This document shows positions 1-8,814 of a stretch of DNA of 64,000 nucleotides, one piece after another. Both the position numbers and the translations under genes were made by a program. How positions within the stretch are numbered: position 1 is the first letter of the stretch; the number at the start of each line of letters is the position of its first letter. Source of the stretch: Amblyomma americanum (taxonomy: Eukaryota; Arthropoda; Arachnida; Ixodida; Ixodidae). The notes under the pieces are model-generated. The model was given only the letters and a program-made list of their open reading frames with translations. It was not told the origin of the DNA and searched no databases. The DNA lies in contig NW_027526484.1 in the NCBI RefSeq assembly GCF_052857255.1, positions 1,337,501 through 1,401,500 of the forward strand. Direction: 5' to 3'.

Positions 1-563
1 TCAGCACAGGCGACTTCAATCAAAACACTGCTACGGGGCGGAAGTGTGACGCTGTCGGCGAAAACGCGAAGTGCGGCACTGCGTTGGCAGGAGTTGTCGA
101 GTTCGGCGGCTTGCTCTGTGGAAAACATGACGATTCGGTTGCGCAGATCGATAATTGCTCCATACTCCCGCAGAAAGTCGATGCCGAGGATTAGGTCCCG
201 AGAACACTCGCCCAGGACGATGCAGCTGACGACGAACGTGGACTTGCTGATCTGAACGCGAGCAGTGCACATACCCTTGGGCGTAACCAGATGACCGCCG
301 GCAGTTCGAAGGTGCGCGCCAGGCCAAGGGGTAATCACTTTTTTCAGAATGGTCGCCAGTTGTCCACTTAAGATCGAATAATCGGCCCCGGTATCAACTA
401 ATGCGCTTACTCTGCGACCATCGATAAGAACGGGTATTTCTAAAGAAACGCGGTTTTTTAACTCTAGTGATGGCGTCGGCGGGTTTTTGTCGGATTGTAG
501 CGGCGACGACGGGAGGTCTTCAGCACAGCGCCCCCCAGCGACCTCGCCCCCGAAGGTCGCGGG
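1..563 (-). pseudogene. Retrotransposon aspartic protease and start of pol, cut by window edge
   Basis: Pol frame lying -1 relative to the gag at 566-1162. It encodes a retropepsin-like protease with the catalytic LVDTGADYSILSG motif (around 360-400), a flap-region segment, and the C-terminal ILGIDFLREYGA motif (around 165-200), then runs toward the reverse transcriptase linker and leaves the window at 1. No internal stop was found in the part read. The protease would process the Gag-Pol polyprotein. The rest of pol lies outside the window, so whether it is complete cannot be judged. Here it is part of a 5'-truncated element and very unlikely to be expressed from its own promoter. Confidence 0.8.
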
Positions 564-565
564 TT

Positions 566-1162
566 TCAGTTTTCCCGACGAGGACTTGGCGATCGGCCCG
601 GTGCCGCTCGCGAGAAGCCGGGAGGTGTCGGGGAAGAGCGCCTCGGTGAGGGTGAGCGCGACTGCCGCTGCGCTCGGGATGGATTGCGCTGGTCCGCAAG
701 GAATTCTTCAATTTCAGGGGGTCGTTCACCTTGACGGGGTCTCGGTGAGTCGGTGCGGAAGCCTTGGATGCCGATGCGTCGGTAATAACAATTTCGATAA
801 AGATGACCTGGCTCTCCGCAGTGAAAACAGAGCGGTCGTCGGTTAGGTGTACGCCAAACGTCGGCCTTTCGGAGGGGTGCTCGACGATCCTCGAAGTACT
901 GCACCGGTTGCACAGAGGGCCGCGGGGCTTGAGGCGTGGCGTGAATTGGTGGCGGCGAAGCGGGAGCCGGACGCCTTGCAACTTCGGCGTACGTCGGACG
1001 GTGGTAGTCCCCAGGCAGAGGTGGTACGTCGACCACAGGAACAGGGCCCCGGAACGCCTGTTGCACCTCCTCTCGTACAAGAGCGGAGATGGAACCGAGC
1101 GCAGGCTGCGACGGGCTACAAAATTTGTGAAGCTCCTCACGCACGATTGTGCGAATAAGTTC
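566..1162 (-). pseudogene. Gag C-terminal fragment with CCHC zinc knuckle
   Basis: Encodes the C-terminal half of a Ty3/Gypsy Gag. In order: a helical segment with two VREE motifs, a proline-rich spacer, one CCHC zinc knuckle ([14 protein letters not shown]) that would bind genomic RNA, and an Arg/Ser-rich tail ending SPSPRREN. The N-terminal capsid half is missing because the fragment begins near 1162, after an in-frame stop. The frame is open from there to the stop at 566, so this is truncation rather than heavy mutation. The protease frame follows in -1 register. It closely parallels the complete Gag at 6753-8090. Confidence 0.85.
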
Positions 1163-1368
1163 CTAATATGCCATATGGCAACAGGTTACATAGTCTGAAT
1201 GCACATTTATTGTGCTGAAAATGGACTGGAGTAGGTGACAGCTATCCACCCTTGCGGTGTCTTGCTACTTGAGGACAGATTTTTGATGAACATCTCAATA
1301 AGCTAGTGTAATAACACTTAAGATTAACAAGAAAGTAAATTTTATTGTGTTCATCTTAAAACATACTG

Positions 1369-1623
1369 CAGCAGTGCTTTAGTGGCTCGAGCATTTGCCT
1401 CGTATGTGGGAGGTGCGGGGTTCGATTCCCAGTGCCGCCGGGTATCCACCAGTGATACAATGGGTACAGGCTTTGCCCTGGCCTGGTGCTCGGATTAACT
1501 GGGGTAAAATGCATTTAAAACGGGTCTTTTGATCCCATCTTGAGTAGAAGAAAATACCTTGTGCCATGAAGGTCTTTGGCCAAAGCCACCCCAGCACCAG
1601 AAAAATTAATCATCATCATCATC
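1369..1623 (+). repeat. tRNA-derived SINE, family 1
   Basis: The head resembles a tRNA gene: an A-box-like stretch (TAGTGGCTCGAGC) and a B box (GGTTCGATTCCC) near 1380-1430. A conserved body follows, ending in an (ATC)n tail at about 1605-1623. The same family occurs inverted at 34636-34905, with matching body and trinucleotide tail. It fits Pol III-type SINEs known in ticks, but no named consensus was compared. Confidence 0.75.
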
Positions 1624-1719
1624 GTCTTCTTGAAACACTTGAGGCATGAAAAAAAACTGCAATATAACTGCTGACATGTCGTTTTTTTGTCACTCCAGCT
1701 CTTGAACCAGGCCGGCCTA

Positions 1720-1985
1720 ACCGTTGTAGTGAATTAAAACTATGCATCAGCAATAATTTTGCAGTTCTTTTCGTGTGTCATGTGACCTAAACACTCCCTA
1801 CACGTCACAGCCATCGTTCGGTTGATGAAACTGAAACCAGAACAGCATCAAAAACAATTTCAATTATGGATTATTTTGTGGTCGTTGATGAATACCATGT
1901 GTTGAACCACATATTCTAATGTCCACAGATCATTTGAAAAAAGAAAACATAACTGAAATTAGGTGTCTATGGTCCTCTAACTAAT
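1720..1985 (+). repeat. Interspersed repeat, single arm of the foldback family at 32148-32830
   Basis: The stretch containing CATGTGACCTAAACA, a CGTCACAGCCATCGTTCGG-like core and a GATGAATACCATG-like segment matches the right arm of the inverted repeat around 32.4-32.8 kb at clearly recognisable but diverged identity. No coding potential was seen. The class is unknown; it may be a MITE or an untranslated LINE end. Confidence 0.55.
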
Positions 1986-2255
1986 GCTTCAAACACTTGG
2001 AAGAATTTGGTTGTAAGGATGTGCTCGTAAACACTACCACACACACAAAAAAAGCTCCACTACAATTTATACAACACCGAACCTCATGTATTTTGTTTAG
2101 TTGTGGCATTGCAGCATGTGCTGAAATCAAGTGTGATGAATTAAACCTTATAGTGAGTACACTGCCTGACAATGTGCCATCGGAGTGTCTGTTGTAACGA
2201 GCTTTCCAGATATCATGCTCATCGTACGAGGCAGTAATCTGAAAAACTGTCTTAC

Positions 2256-2370
2256 CTCATTGGCAAGCGTAAAGGTTCCCCAATGCACTGCCAGCGTGGC
2301 ACGGCTGCGCACATCCTTGTGGATAAGAACTGCTTCCTCGGGGTTCACGTGCTGGTACTTCATGAACCAC
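2256..2370 (-). CDS. NAPEPLD: NAPE-PLD exon (downstream of the 4003-4151 exon)
   Basis: Internal exon of N-acyl-phosphatidylethanolamine phospholipase D, the membrane-associated zinc metallo-beta-lactamase-fold enzyme that releases N-acylethanolamines from NAPE. The 115 bp exon starts after an acceptor (TGTTGCAG) at 2371 with one base completing an Arg codon, then encodes 38 codons including [13 protein letters not shown] and [11 protein letters not shown], and ends at a GTAAG donor (2255-2251). The His of HWGTF matches a metal-binding His in the human enzyme. Phase joins exactly to the 149 bp exon upstream (AG|G). The following, last coding exon was not found between 1 and 2255; it probably lies left of the window. 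Confidence 0.92.
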
Positions 2371-2756
2371 CTGCAACATGGCACAGGGCATGTGACCTCA
2401 CAAGCAGCTGCTGCACTGACTGTAGTTTGCTGCTTTCTTTCGAGTACACTGCTGAATTTTGTTTCATCGTTTCTGAAAATTTTTAGCATAATTTTCTCTG
2501 CTTTGCAAATGCAGCCACTGCACAACGTTCCAAATGTTTCGAACTTGAGCCAAAGTCATATGTTTGTCGGACACTAGAGGAAATCAGCACTACGCATGTG
2601 AAGGTGACATAGGGTGGACCATGCTGAGATATGTGGGTGTTAGGCTGCAAAGACGTGGAGTGGGTATATAGCAGTTTACCACAAACTGTTCTGTTTCACA
2701 CTGCACATTGGTGATTCTGAACCTTGAGATGATAATGGCTCTTATGATTTATTATG

Positions 2757-2850
2757 GAGCCCATCATCAGCAGCCTGACTAAGCCCACTGCAGGGCAAAG
2801 GCCTCTCCCATGTCTCTCCAATTAACCTGGTCCTGTGCCACCTGCGGCCA
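2757..2850 (-). mobile_element. RTE-like LINE 3' end fragment
   Basis: In minus-strand translation this short segment gives the C-terminal signature typical of RTE/BovB-type LINE ORFs: an Ala-Gln-Asp, Trp-Arg, Gly-Glu-Ala and Gln-Trp series ending near a CATCATCAG motif. Only the terminal ~90 bp are seen, so it is a 5'-truncated insertion. The call rests on pattern recognition alone. Confidence 0.5.
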
Positions 2851-4002
2851 TCGTGTTCCCGCAAACTGATGAAAGTATGAAATTCTAGAAAACATGGGCG
2901 TTCTCTGTGCTTTATTATGTTGTGTTGCATGTTCCTCTTGTTACAGTGAGTTAAGGATCGTGCAGCCATTGCAAGCACTGAAAGACAGTGCGGTCTGAGG
3001 GAACACGTGGCATCTTTTTCAGACGCTGCCTCCCCTGGGTGAGCTGAACGGGAGGGTTTGAATATGTAACAGGCTGTAACAGGATTTGAGCCCAGTACCT
3101 CCCACATACAATGCAAGCAGTTTTCTATTAAGCCATCAAAGAGCGCCTTCGTAAAAGCATGCATAGAGCTCATTGCTTATCATCCTGTACTTTTTCTTAA
3201 CGATAGCGAACTGGCATAGCGCTGCTGTTTTTCTGCACAAACATAAATTAGTGGTGCTCGAGCCGGGTTTAGCGTTCTTAATTTTTGAATGTTCGGTACT
3301 CCAATTTTAGAATGCACCAGTTCTCTGGAGGAGAATCGCCTTCTGTTGATCTAGTTGGTATTGCATTGTTGGTTCTGGAAAGGACTGGAAAGAAAAAGGA
3401 CTTTCTTTGGCTTCGTACATTGCCAGAACACACTTTAGAGGAGAGACGTAATCGAAGTTAATAGTTGTTTCATTTTAGCATTGCACTGCTTGCAGCACTT
3501 TTGACGTACACCTGAAAGTTGCAAAACCTTGCCAGAATGGGGCCACCAGTTGCATTTTTGCAGTCAGTCAGTGAGATTATGGTATGTTGCCGATGAGAAA
3601 TTACATGATGATTGCTACTGCAATGTATTAATCTATGTGCTGTAAAGTGTTGAGACACCTGTTTCATAGCCAAAATAAGAAATGGTGCGTTCTGTCATAA
3701 GTTTTTGACATGGCGCATTCAGCTGGCATTTTAACCTGGCTTCTAGTGGTTTGTTGTGAACAGCACATATGTACAGGGGTGTCACAGGGACAGGGGCGGG
3801 AATGCATTTCGTTGCGCAGGAACAGAGTGCGAGTTTCAGCATGGCTTCTGCTCCATTGCCAGAAAAAGTTGTCGTGGAGTATAATTGTAGCAGTTCACAC
3901 AAAAGATAATGTCACTGAAAGAGCTTTGCCAAGGGGAGGCAGTAGGTGAAGTAAAAAAAAACAATGGTGATAATTACGCAATTCTTGGCATGTACATCTC
4001 AC

Positions 4003-4151
4003 CTGGGCTCATACGCTCCGATGGGAATAGCAGCCACATCGAAAGGCCCGTACGCCTGCCCAATTTGCTTGAAAACGTCACAGTAGCCTGTGTCGCCCGC
4101 AAAGTAAAACCGGTACTCGGGGCTGATGACACACCAGCCTCCCCACAGCAC
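4003..4151 (-). CDS. NAPEPLD: NAPE-PLD exon (metal-site exon)
   Basis: Exon of N-acyl-phosphatidylethanolamine phospholipase D. It begins after an acceptor with a pyrimidine-rich tract (CTCTTTCTGCTGCAG, 4152 upward), encodes 49 codons plus two bases, and ends at a CCCAG|GTGAG donor. It contains the family-diagnostic FAGDTGYC and [14 protein letters not shown] stretches; the Asp of GDTGYC corresponds to a zinc ligand in the human enzyme. The spliced product joins in frame to the exon at 2256-2370. Upstream exons with the HxHxDH metal motif were not found at higher coordinates, so introns may be very long or the gene incomplete here. Both visible exons are intact. Confidence 0.93.
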
Positions 4152-5313
4152 CTGCAGCAGAAAGAGAATCACACCAAGATAGTCGGTCAGCATTGTCGTT
4201 GGCCTGAAGAATCCTTACATTGGGTGCAGTTGTACACAGCCAGTTATGCATTTGGGGATCACGTTCTAGTCAAGCATAGTGTGAGCAACAATCACTGCAG
4301 CACTACATACAACAGATAAGGACACGGAAATGAGGGGCTCATTATGTCACATATGACGGAAGCCAACAGCCGCTCAAAACCAAGGAAAGCACGTGGGAAT
4401 TATTTTTTTATTTGTTGTGTTGGTGAAGCGGAAATTAGCAGTGTAATCATTGCTTACCTGAATGATAATTTGTTAGTAGAAATAAGAAGAGAAGACAACC
4501 ACATGCTGCCAGTGGGATCCGAACCCATGACCTCTGCAGTCACGTGTGGTGATCTACTCTATGCTTTTTTTTTGGTTTCAGTGGCTTTTGGCTTCCTTCA
4601 ACACTGCATACAGGCTGGGAGATCAGACCAGTCTTCCTATTGATGTCAGACCATGCAGTGGACAGTGTTAACAGTTGAACATTGTTCTTTTAGGGTAACA
4701 GAATGGATTCGAAAGGAAAGAAAACGTAACCAGGAGTGGCAGAGAGTAGACATGGAGATGAGATAGGGGAAATGTCCTGGAATAGGGTGGCCCTGGGGGG
4801 TGAAAGACAGGATTATTTGGAGATTATTGTGAGCAGCTTTGTCCTGCATTGAATGTAATTCGGCTGATAATGATCTTCTAGAAAAAAAAGGAGAGACATT
4901 GAAAGCAATTTTGTTTTATGAAACTGGTGAAAGTTGTTCACTTCCTTAGGGAGCTTTTATGTTTTCTGAGCTGCCATGTCACTGTTATTAGAGGAAATCA
5001 ATGTTGGTAATGCATCAGTCGTTCCTGTATTGACGATATAATGCATTATAGCCTGCCAAGTGAGAACTTTTTTTCTCTACTCAGTGCTAACACAAATCAT
5101 GACCTCAGTAACGCTGCTACTGGGGCTATTTGGGTTAGCGCTTTTGGTTATGCGCGCTGCTTGTGGCTACGATGAAGACAAAAAAGATGGAACAACGACA
5201 GCCCACTAAGTTTGGCACATTGTCTTAGTGGGTTTTTGTTCTTGTTTCATATTTTTGTTCTCTTCGTAACTACAAAGCAGCGCACAGGAACAAAGATCAA
5301 TCTTTGATGATAT
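4152..5313. other. Gene-free interval (NAPE-PLD intron or upstream region)
   Basis: No convincing exon was seen. A tRNA-like B-box segment in reverse orientation near 4505-4545 (GGATCCGAACCCATGACC) may be a degraded SINE head. A short imperfect hairpin lies near 5200-5235 (CCCACTAAG with CTTAGTGGG). Confidence 0.4.
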
Positions 5314-5343
5314 TGTAACGGAAAACAGGGAGACACCAAAATA

Positions 5344-5471
5344 TGTAACGGAAAACAGGGAGACACGTCGCTAACCAGCAGAATACAGCAAGCAGCCAGC
5401 CAGCCAGCCAGCGCGAGACACTTCAACGTCTTCCAAGACACTTCAGCGCCACCTGAGAACACCAGGTGGCA
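5344..5471 (-). repeat. 3' LTR (128 bp) of the element at 5344-8250
   Basis: Matches the 5' LTR at 8127-8250. The purine-rich PPT lies directly inside it (plus strand TTACTCCCCCTCC at 5472-5484). Outside it, 5314-5343 repeats the LTR end plus a PBS-like stretch (see findings). Confidence 0.9.
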
Positions 5472-5626
5472 TTACTCCCCCTCCAAAAAAAAGAAAAACA
5501 AAAGCGGGGTTGCAGTATGGGCAGTGGAAAGAGAAAAAAAAACAGCACAAGCACACAAAAATGTACAAGGGAGGTGGGCGAAGGTGTCCCACGCGAAAAC
5601 TAGCAGAACACTGAGCGTACTATCCA

Positions 5627-5983
5627 TTACCGCGTGAAGTAGGGTTTCATGCGGACAACGTGCACAACCTCAGAGCGGGGTGGACGACGCTGAGGCTGCA
5701 CAGTCCCGTCAGGAAGAACTTCGTAGGTCACTTCGGTAACGCGGCGCAAAACTCGGTACGGTCCAAAGTAACGGCACATCAGTTTTTCAGACAAGCCTGG
5801 GCGGCGTACCGGGGTCCACACCCAAACTTGGTCTCCCGGATGGTATTCGACGTGCCGATGACGGAGGTTGTAGCGGCGTGCATCCGTGCCCTGCTGCCGC
5901 TGAATGTGAAGACGGGCACGTAGTTCTCGCTGTTGAGTCACCGAAAGGTCCGGGCTGATGTCAAGGGATGGGCGCACAGGAAA
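5627..5983 (-). pseudogene. Integrase C-terminal remnant
   Basis: Encodes only the C-terminal part of a Ty3/Gypsy integrase: the YNLRHR..YHPGDQVWVW stretch and a GPYRVLRRVTEVTYEVLPDG (GPY/F-type) module ending in HVVRMKPYFTR, just before the PPT and 3' LTR. It is colinear with residues ~915-1000 of the pol ORF at 40981-43983. Everything from the start of RT to the integrase core has been deleted between it and the protease, and the joint is out of frame. Confidence 0.88.
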
Positions 5984-6762
5984 CATTCAGAAACCTCCGC
6001 TAAGGGGTCGGCGAATGCGATGGCAGTAGCACGAAAAAGGTGCCGGGGCTCGTTAGAGAAGTTAGTCACCAGGAGCTCAGAGCAGCCGTCGCGGAGATGG
6101 ATGAGACCTCGCGCTGAGCAGATGCCGTGGGTGAGCAAAAGGGACAGGTTGCCCTCTGCGACCGCTGTCCCTTCACGTAGTCCGTCGCAGTGAACACTCA
6201 CAAAAACGCTGGCGCGTGGCGGAATCCAAACGCTCTCGGCGGATATTCTAAGGGCGGCGCGGCGTGGACAGTCCTCGGAGTAAACATCAGCTTTCTCGGT
6301 AGAAAATGTGACAGTGCGCTTTCGGAGGTCAATAATAGCTCCATACTCTCGGAGAAAATCAACGCCAAGGATACAGTCACGGGAGCAGTTCGGTAGAACT
6401 AGGCAGCTGACAACAAATGTGGAGCTGCGAATTTGGACTCTTGCTGTGCATAGGCCAAGCGGAGTTACGACATGTCCGCCAGCCGTGCGAATCTGCGTGC
6501 CGGACCATGGTGTCATTACTTTTTTAAGAAGCGCCGCTAGCTTTCCGCTTAAAATCGAGAAATCAGCGCCAGTGTCCACCAAAGCACTAACCTTATAGCC
6601 ATCGAGAAGCACGGGTATATCCAACGAGAATCGATCTCCGAGTTCAGGTACTGCAGTCGTTGCCTTTAAATCGCGGTCGGTCGCTGTTCGCGTTGTCGGG
6701 GGGTCTTGTTCGTATCGATTGCCAGCGGCCTCGCCCCCTGAGGTCGCTCTCTTTAGTTTTCC
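5938..6762 (-). CDS. Protease region of pol, truncated by the internal deletion
   Basis: Open frame in -1 register to gag; it extends upstream to 7044, overlapping gag. It encodes a retropepsin-like aspartic protease: catalytic LVDTGADFSILSG, then GGHVVTPLG and the ILGVDFLREYGAI motif, followed by the spacer that normally leads into RT (ending LAEVSE). The frame then crosses the deletion breakpoint near 5983, picks up about 15 out-of-frame residues and stops at 5938. The protease domain itself looks complete, so a Gag-protease fusion could still be made by frameshifting. No RT remains. Confidence 0.85.
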   Translation of the reverse strand, partial: GKLKRATSGGEAAGNRYEQDPPTTRTATDRDLKATTAVPELGDRFSLDIPVLLDGYKVSALVDTGADFSILSGKLAALLKKVMTPWSGTQIRTAGGHVVTPLGLCTARVQIRSSTFVVSCLVLPNCSRDCILGVDFLREYGAIIDLRKRTVTFSTEKADVYSEDCPRRAALRISAESVWIPPRASVFVSVHCDGLREGTAVAEGNLSLLLTHGICSARGLIHLRDGCSELLVTNFSNEPRHLFRATAIAFADPLAEVSECFLCAHPLTSARTFR

Positions 6763-8090
6763 CGGCGGGGACTTGGCGACCGTCTCTGCGCCATCCAGGA
6801 GGAGCTTTGGGGCTGTGGCGAAGGTCGGCGTGGTGATGGAGACCGAGACTGCCGCTGGGGAATTGTCGCCATGCGCTGCTGGGCGACGTAGTCCTCGATC
6901 TCCCGGGGTCGTTGACCTCTTGGTGGACGGGGCATGTCGATAGGGAACCCCTGCAGCCCAAGCTGTCGATACGGGCACTGGCGATACAGATGACCGGGTT
7001 CCCCGCAGTGAAAGCAGAGACGCCGCCGATCCGGAGCACGCCACAGGTCCGTCTTCCGCTGGGGTGATCGTCGATTGTCGATGTAGTACGTGTCGGGGTG
7101 TGCGGAAAACAGCGAGCCTTGATTGGACGGAGGAAACTGCGCCGAAGAGGGCGCAGGACGTTGCAAGGCTTCAGCGTACGTTGGACGACGGCACTCCGTT
7201 GGTAAAGGCGGCGGGTCAACGGACGGGAACGAAGGTCTCAAGGCTTGAACCTCTTCGCGGACCAGGCTAGCGAGAGAGCCGGCCGTCGGCAGGGGAGCAC
7301 CGAAAAGCGCCTGGAGCTCTTCGCGCACAACGGAGCGGATCAGGTCGCGGAGAAGACCAGGGTTAGCCCCGAAGGCAGGAAGCGGCTCTGTAAGTGAAGC
7401 GGCGAGTACCGGCCGGTCGTAGGTGGTAGACCGCCGCAAGAGCATCTTCTCCATCGTGACCGCCTCCGAGAGAAACTCAGCAACAGTCCCAGGTGGACTG
7501 CGCACGAGGCCAGCGAAAAGTTGCTCTTTAACGCCGCGCATGAGATGGCGCACCTTTTTATCTTCGGGCATGGCCGGGTCAGCTCGCCGGAAGAGCCGAG
7601 TCATATCCTCCACGTACATGCTTACAGTCTCATTCGGCATCTGAATGCGAGACTGCAAAGCCCGTTCAGCCCGTTCTCGACGATCCGTGCTGGTGTAGGT
7701 CTCCAGCAGGCGTCGGCGGAACTCGTGCCATGATGTTAGGGCGTCTTCTCGGTTTTCGTACCAGGTACGTGCACCATCCTCGAGACTAAAGAAGACGTTT
7801 CGAAGTTTAGCGGCGTCGTCCCACTGGTTGAATGAGGCCACGCGTTCAAACTCGAGAAGCCAGTCCTCTACGTCTTCGAGCTGACTGCCGTGGAATGGTT
7901 TGGGCAGTCGCGGATTCTGCAAGGTGTAGTAGGCAGCAGCTGGCATGACAGGTCGATGGGTGGGTGCTCTGGCAGACTCCAAAAGCCCGTGTTCGGGAGG
8001 TAGGCCTTGATTTCTCCGGCTAGCACGGTGCACGGGGGTGTCCACTAGCGAAGGACTGGAGCCCAGGGTATCCGGAGGAGTATGAGACAT
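6753..8090 (-). CDS. Gag polyprotein, intact 445 aa
   Basis: Complete Ty3/Gypsy Gag. The ATG at 8090 is only 36 nt inside the 5' LTR. The N-terminal ~70 residues are low complexity. A Ty3-type capsid follows (around residues 65-190, including [12 protein letters not shown] and an [14 protein letters not shown] stretch), then a proline-rich linker, a CCHC zinc knuckle ([14 protein letters not shown], about residue 365) and an Arg/Ser-rich tail ending SPSPRREN. It would form the particle and bind genomic RNA. No stop or frameshift interrupts it, in contrast to the element's deleted pol. It closely matches the broken gag at 39082-40440 and the partial gag at 566-1162. Confidence 0.92.
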   Translation of the reverse strand: MSHTPPDTLGSSPSLVDTPVHRASRRNQGLPPEHGLLESARAPTHRPVMPAAAYYTLQNPRLPKPFHGSQLEDVEDWLLEFERVASFNQWDDAAKLRNVFFSLEDGARTWYENREDALTSWHEFRRRLLETYTSTDRRERAERALQSRIQMPNETVSMYVEDMTRLFRRADPAMPEDKKVRHLMRGVKEQLFAGLVRSPPGTVAEFLSEAVTMEKMLLRRSTTYDRPVLAASLTEPLPAFGANPGLLRDLIRSVVREELQALFGAPLPTAGSLASLVREEVQALRPSFPSVDPPPLPTECRRPTYAEALQRPAPSSAQFPPSNQGSLFSAHPDTYYIDNRRSPQRKTDLWRAPDRRRLCFHCGEPGHLYRQCPYRQLGLQGFPIDMPRPPRGQRPREIEDYVAQQRMATIPQRQSRSPSPRRPSPQPQSSSWMAQRRSPSPRREN

Positions 8091-8104
8091 ATACAGGGAT
8101 CTTT

Positions 8105-8126
8105 ACCCAGCGCCTACACCAAAATA
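8105..8126 (-). promoter_or_regulatory. Primer-binding-site-like tract
   Basis: Directly inside the 5' LTR the minus strand reads TATTTTGGTGTAGGCGCTGG. The counterpart in the 38847-44293 element reads TATTTGGTGGGGGTGCTGGG, so the TTTGGTG..GG.GCTGGG core is conserved. The cognate tRNA was not identified. Confidence 0.55.
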
Positions 8127-8248
8127 TGTAACGGAAAACAGGGAGACAGGTCGCTAACCAGCAGAATACAGCAAGCAGCCAGCCAGCCAGCGAGAGACAC
8201 TTCAACGTCTTCGAAGACACTTCAGCGCCACCTGAGAACACCAGGTGG

Positions 8249-8250
<2 letters not shown>
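8127..8250 (-). repeat. 5' LTR (124 bp) of the element at 5344-8250
   Basis: Read on the plus strand it starts TGTAACGG and ends GGTGGCA (TG...CA ends). It is nearly identical to 5344-5471, with three substitutions and one CCAG repeat unit fewer. A 7 bp inverted repeat (CCACCTG/CAGGTGG) sits at one end. It is very short for a Ty3/Gypsy LTR. Confidence 0.9.

Positions 8251-8343
<93 letters not shown>
8251..8343. repeat. (AT)n microsatellite
   Basis: About 92 bp of uninterrupted AT directly abutting the LTR end at 8250. The open frames reading Ile-Tyr repeats through it are meaningless. Confidence 0.98.
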
Positions 8344-8347
<4 letters not shown>

Positions 8348-8604
8348 GGGAGTATTGCGGGTTCTTCTATATGTTCTGTTTTCTTGTAAAAACACCTATG
8401 AATTGAACACACATCCTTTCCCAAGAGCTGTATGTTGTTTTTTCTGTGAGAATAAAAAAGGGCAGAACAGTACTGAAAATACTATTAATAGTTTAGCTTT
8501 TAAAACATTTACTCTATCTCTTTTATTCCACGTATGTGAGGCTTGTAAGCAATCTCCGCGCGTAATAATAGTGAAATATGTGTTTTCCCTCCATCTTTGC
8601 GCAG

Positions 8605-8814
8605 GTTTCGCTCTTCTTCACCACAATTGTGTGGAGCTACCTCCTTAGTTACCTCTTGTTCATCTGTTGCGAGGCGCCAACGGGGCGGCTGGACAAGCTA
8701 GTCTTCGAACCTCAACGTAAACAGACCGAGAAAAGCGATGGAGACGCGGCGCCAAATGCGAATGGCACGGAGGACGGACTTGCGCATGTAGTTGCAAAGC
8801 TCCGAGATACCTAA
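8605..8814 (+). CDS. NRF-6-like acyltransferase terminal exon (plus-strand copy)
   Basis: Terminal coding exon of a nose-resistant-to-fluoxetine (NRF-6)-type integral membrane acyltransferase (acyltransferase 3 superfamily). It follows an acceptor (CATCTTTGCGCAG at 8592-8604) in phase 0, encodes 69 residues and ends at TAA 8812-8814. It contains the last transmembrane helix (IVWSYLLSYLLFICC) and the family EAPTGRLDKLVFEP motif, then a short charged tail. Homologous terminal exons lie on the minus strand at 26105-26362 (intact) and 12217-12423 (stop codon). No partner exon was found upstream on the plus strand, so it may be an isolated inverted duplicate even though its own frame is intact. 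Confidence 0.75.
   Translation, partial: VSLFFTTIVWSYLLSYLLFICCEAPTGRLDKLVFEPQRKQTEKSDGDAAPNANGTEDGLAHVVAKLRDT

Larger units (their letters stand above)
1..1162 (-). mobile_element. Ty3/Gypsy element fragment (gag C-terminal half and protease)
   Basis: Minus-strand remnant of an LTR retrotransposon of the same lineage as those at 5344-8250 and 38847-44293. The homology begins near 1162, where an in-frame stop lies just upstream of the gag segment, and it runs off the left window edge inside pol. It contains the C-terminal part of gag followed by an aspartic protease in the -1 frame. No LTR is visible, so the element is 5' truncated. It lies downstream of the NAPE-PLD exons on the same strand, possibly inside that gene's last intron. 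The assignment to Ty3/Gypsy is firm; its age and completeness beyond the window are unknown. Confidence 0.85.
5344..8250 (-). mobile_element. Ty3/Gypsy LTR element, internally deleted (non-autonomous)
   Basis: Minus-strand LTR retrotransposon of 2.9 kb. It has a 5' LTR at 8127-8250, a primer-binding-like tract immediately inside it, an intact gag (8090-6753), a protease frame in -1 register, then an abrupt junction near 5983 to the integrase C-terminal end, a purine-rich PPT (GGAGGGGGAG) and a 3' LTR at 5344-5471. RT, RNase H and the integrase zinc and catalytic domains are absent, so it could move only with enzymes supplied in trans. The LTRs differ by about three substitutions plus a 4 bp CCAG-unit indel, indicating a fairly recent insertion. 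The 5' LTR abuts an (AT)n tract. Confidence 0.9.

Noticed and set aside
520..1140. Second long minus-strand frame overlapping gag (206 codons)
   Set aside because: Shadow frame of the gag coding sequence; the CCHC knuckle and conservation lie in the other frame.
1380..1435. Possible tRNA gene (A and B boxes); similar hits at 27540, 34840 and 48890
   Set aside because: No cloverleaf could be formed, and each is the head of a SINE with a repeated body and tail.
8020..8648. Open frames rich in Ile-Tyr around the AT tracts (also 44.8 and 46.4 kb)
   Set aside because: Direct consequence of (AT)n; not coding.
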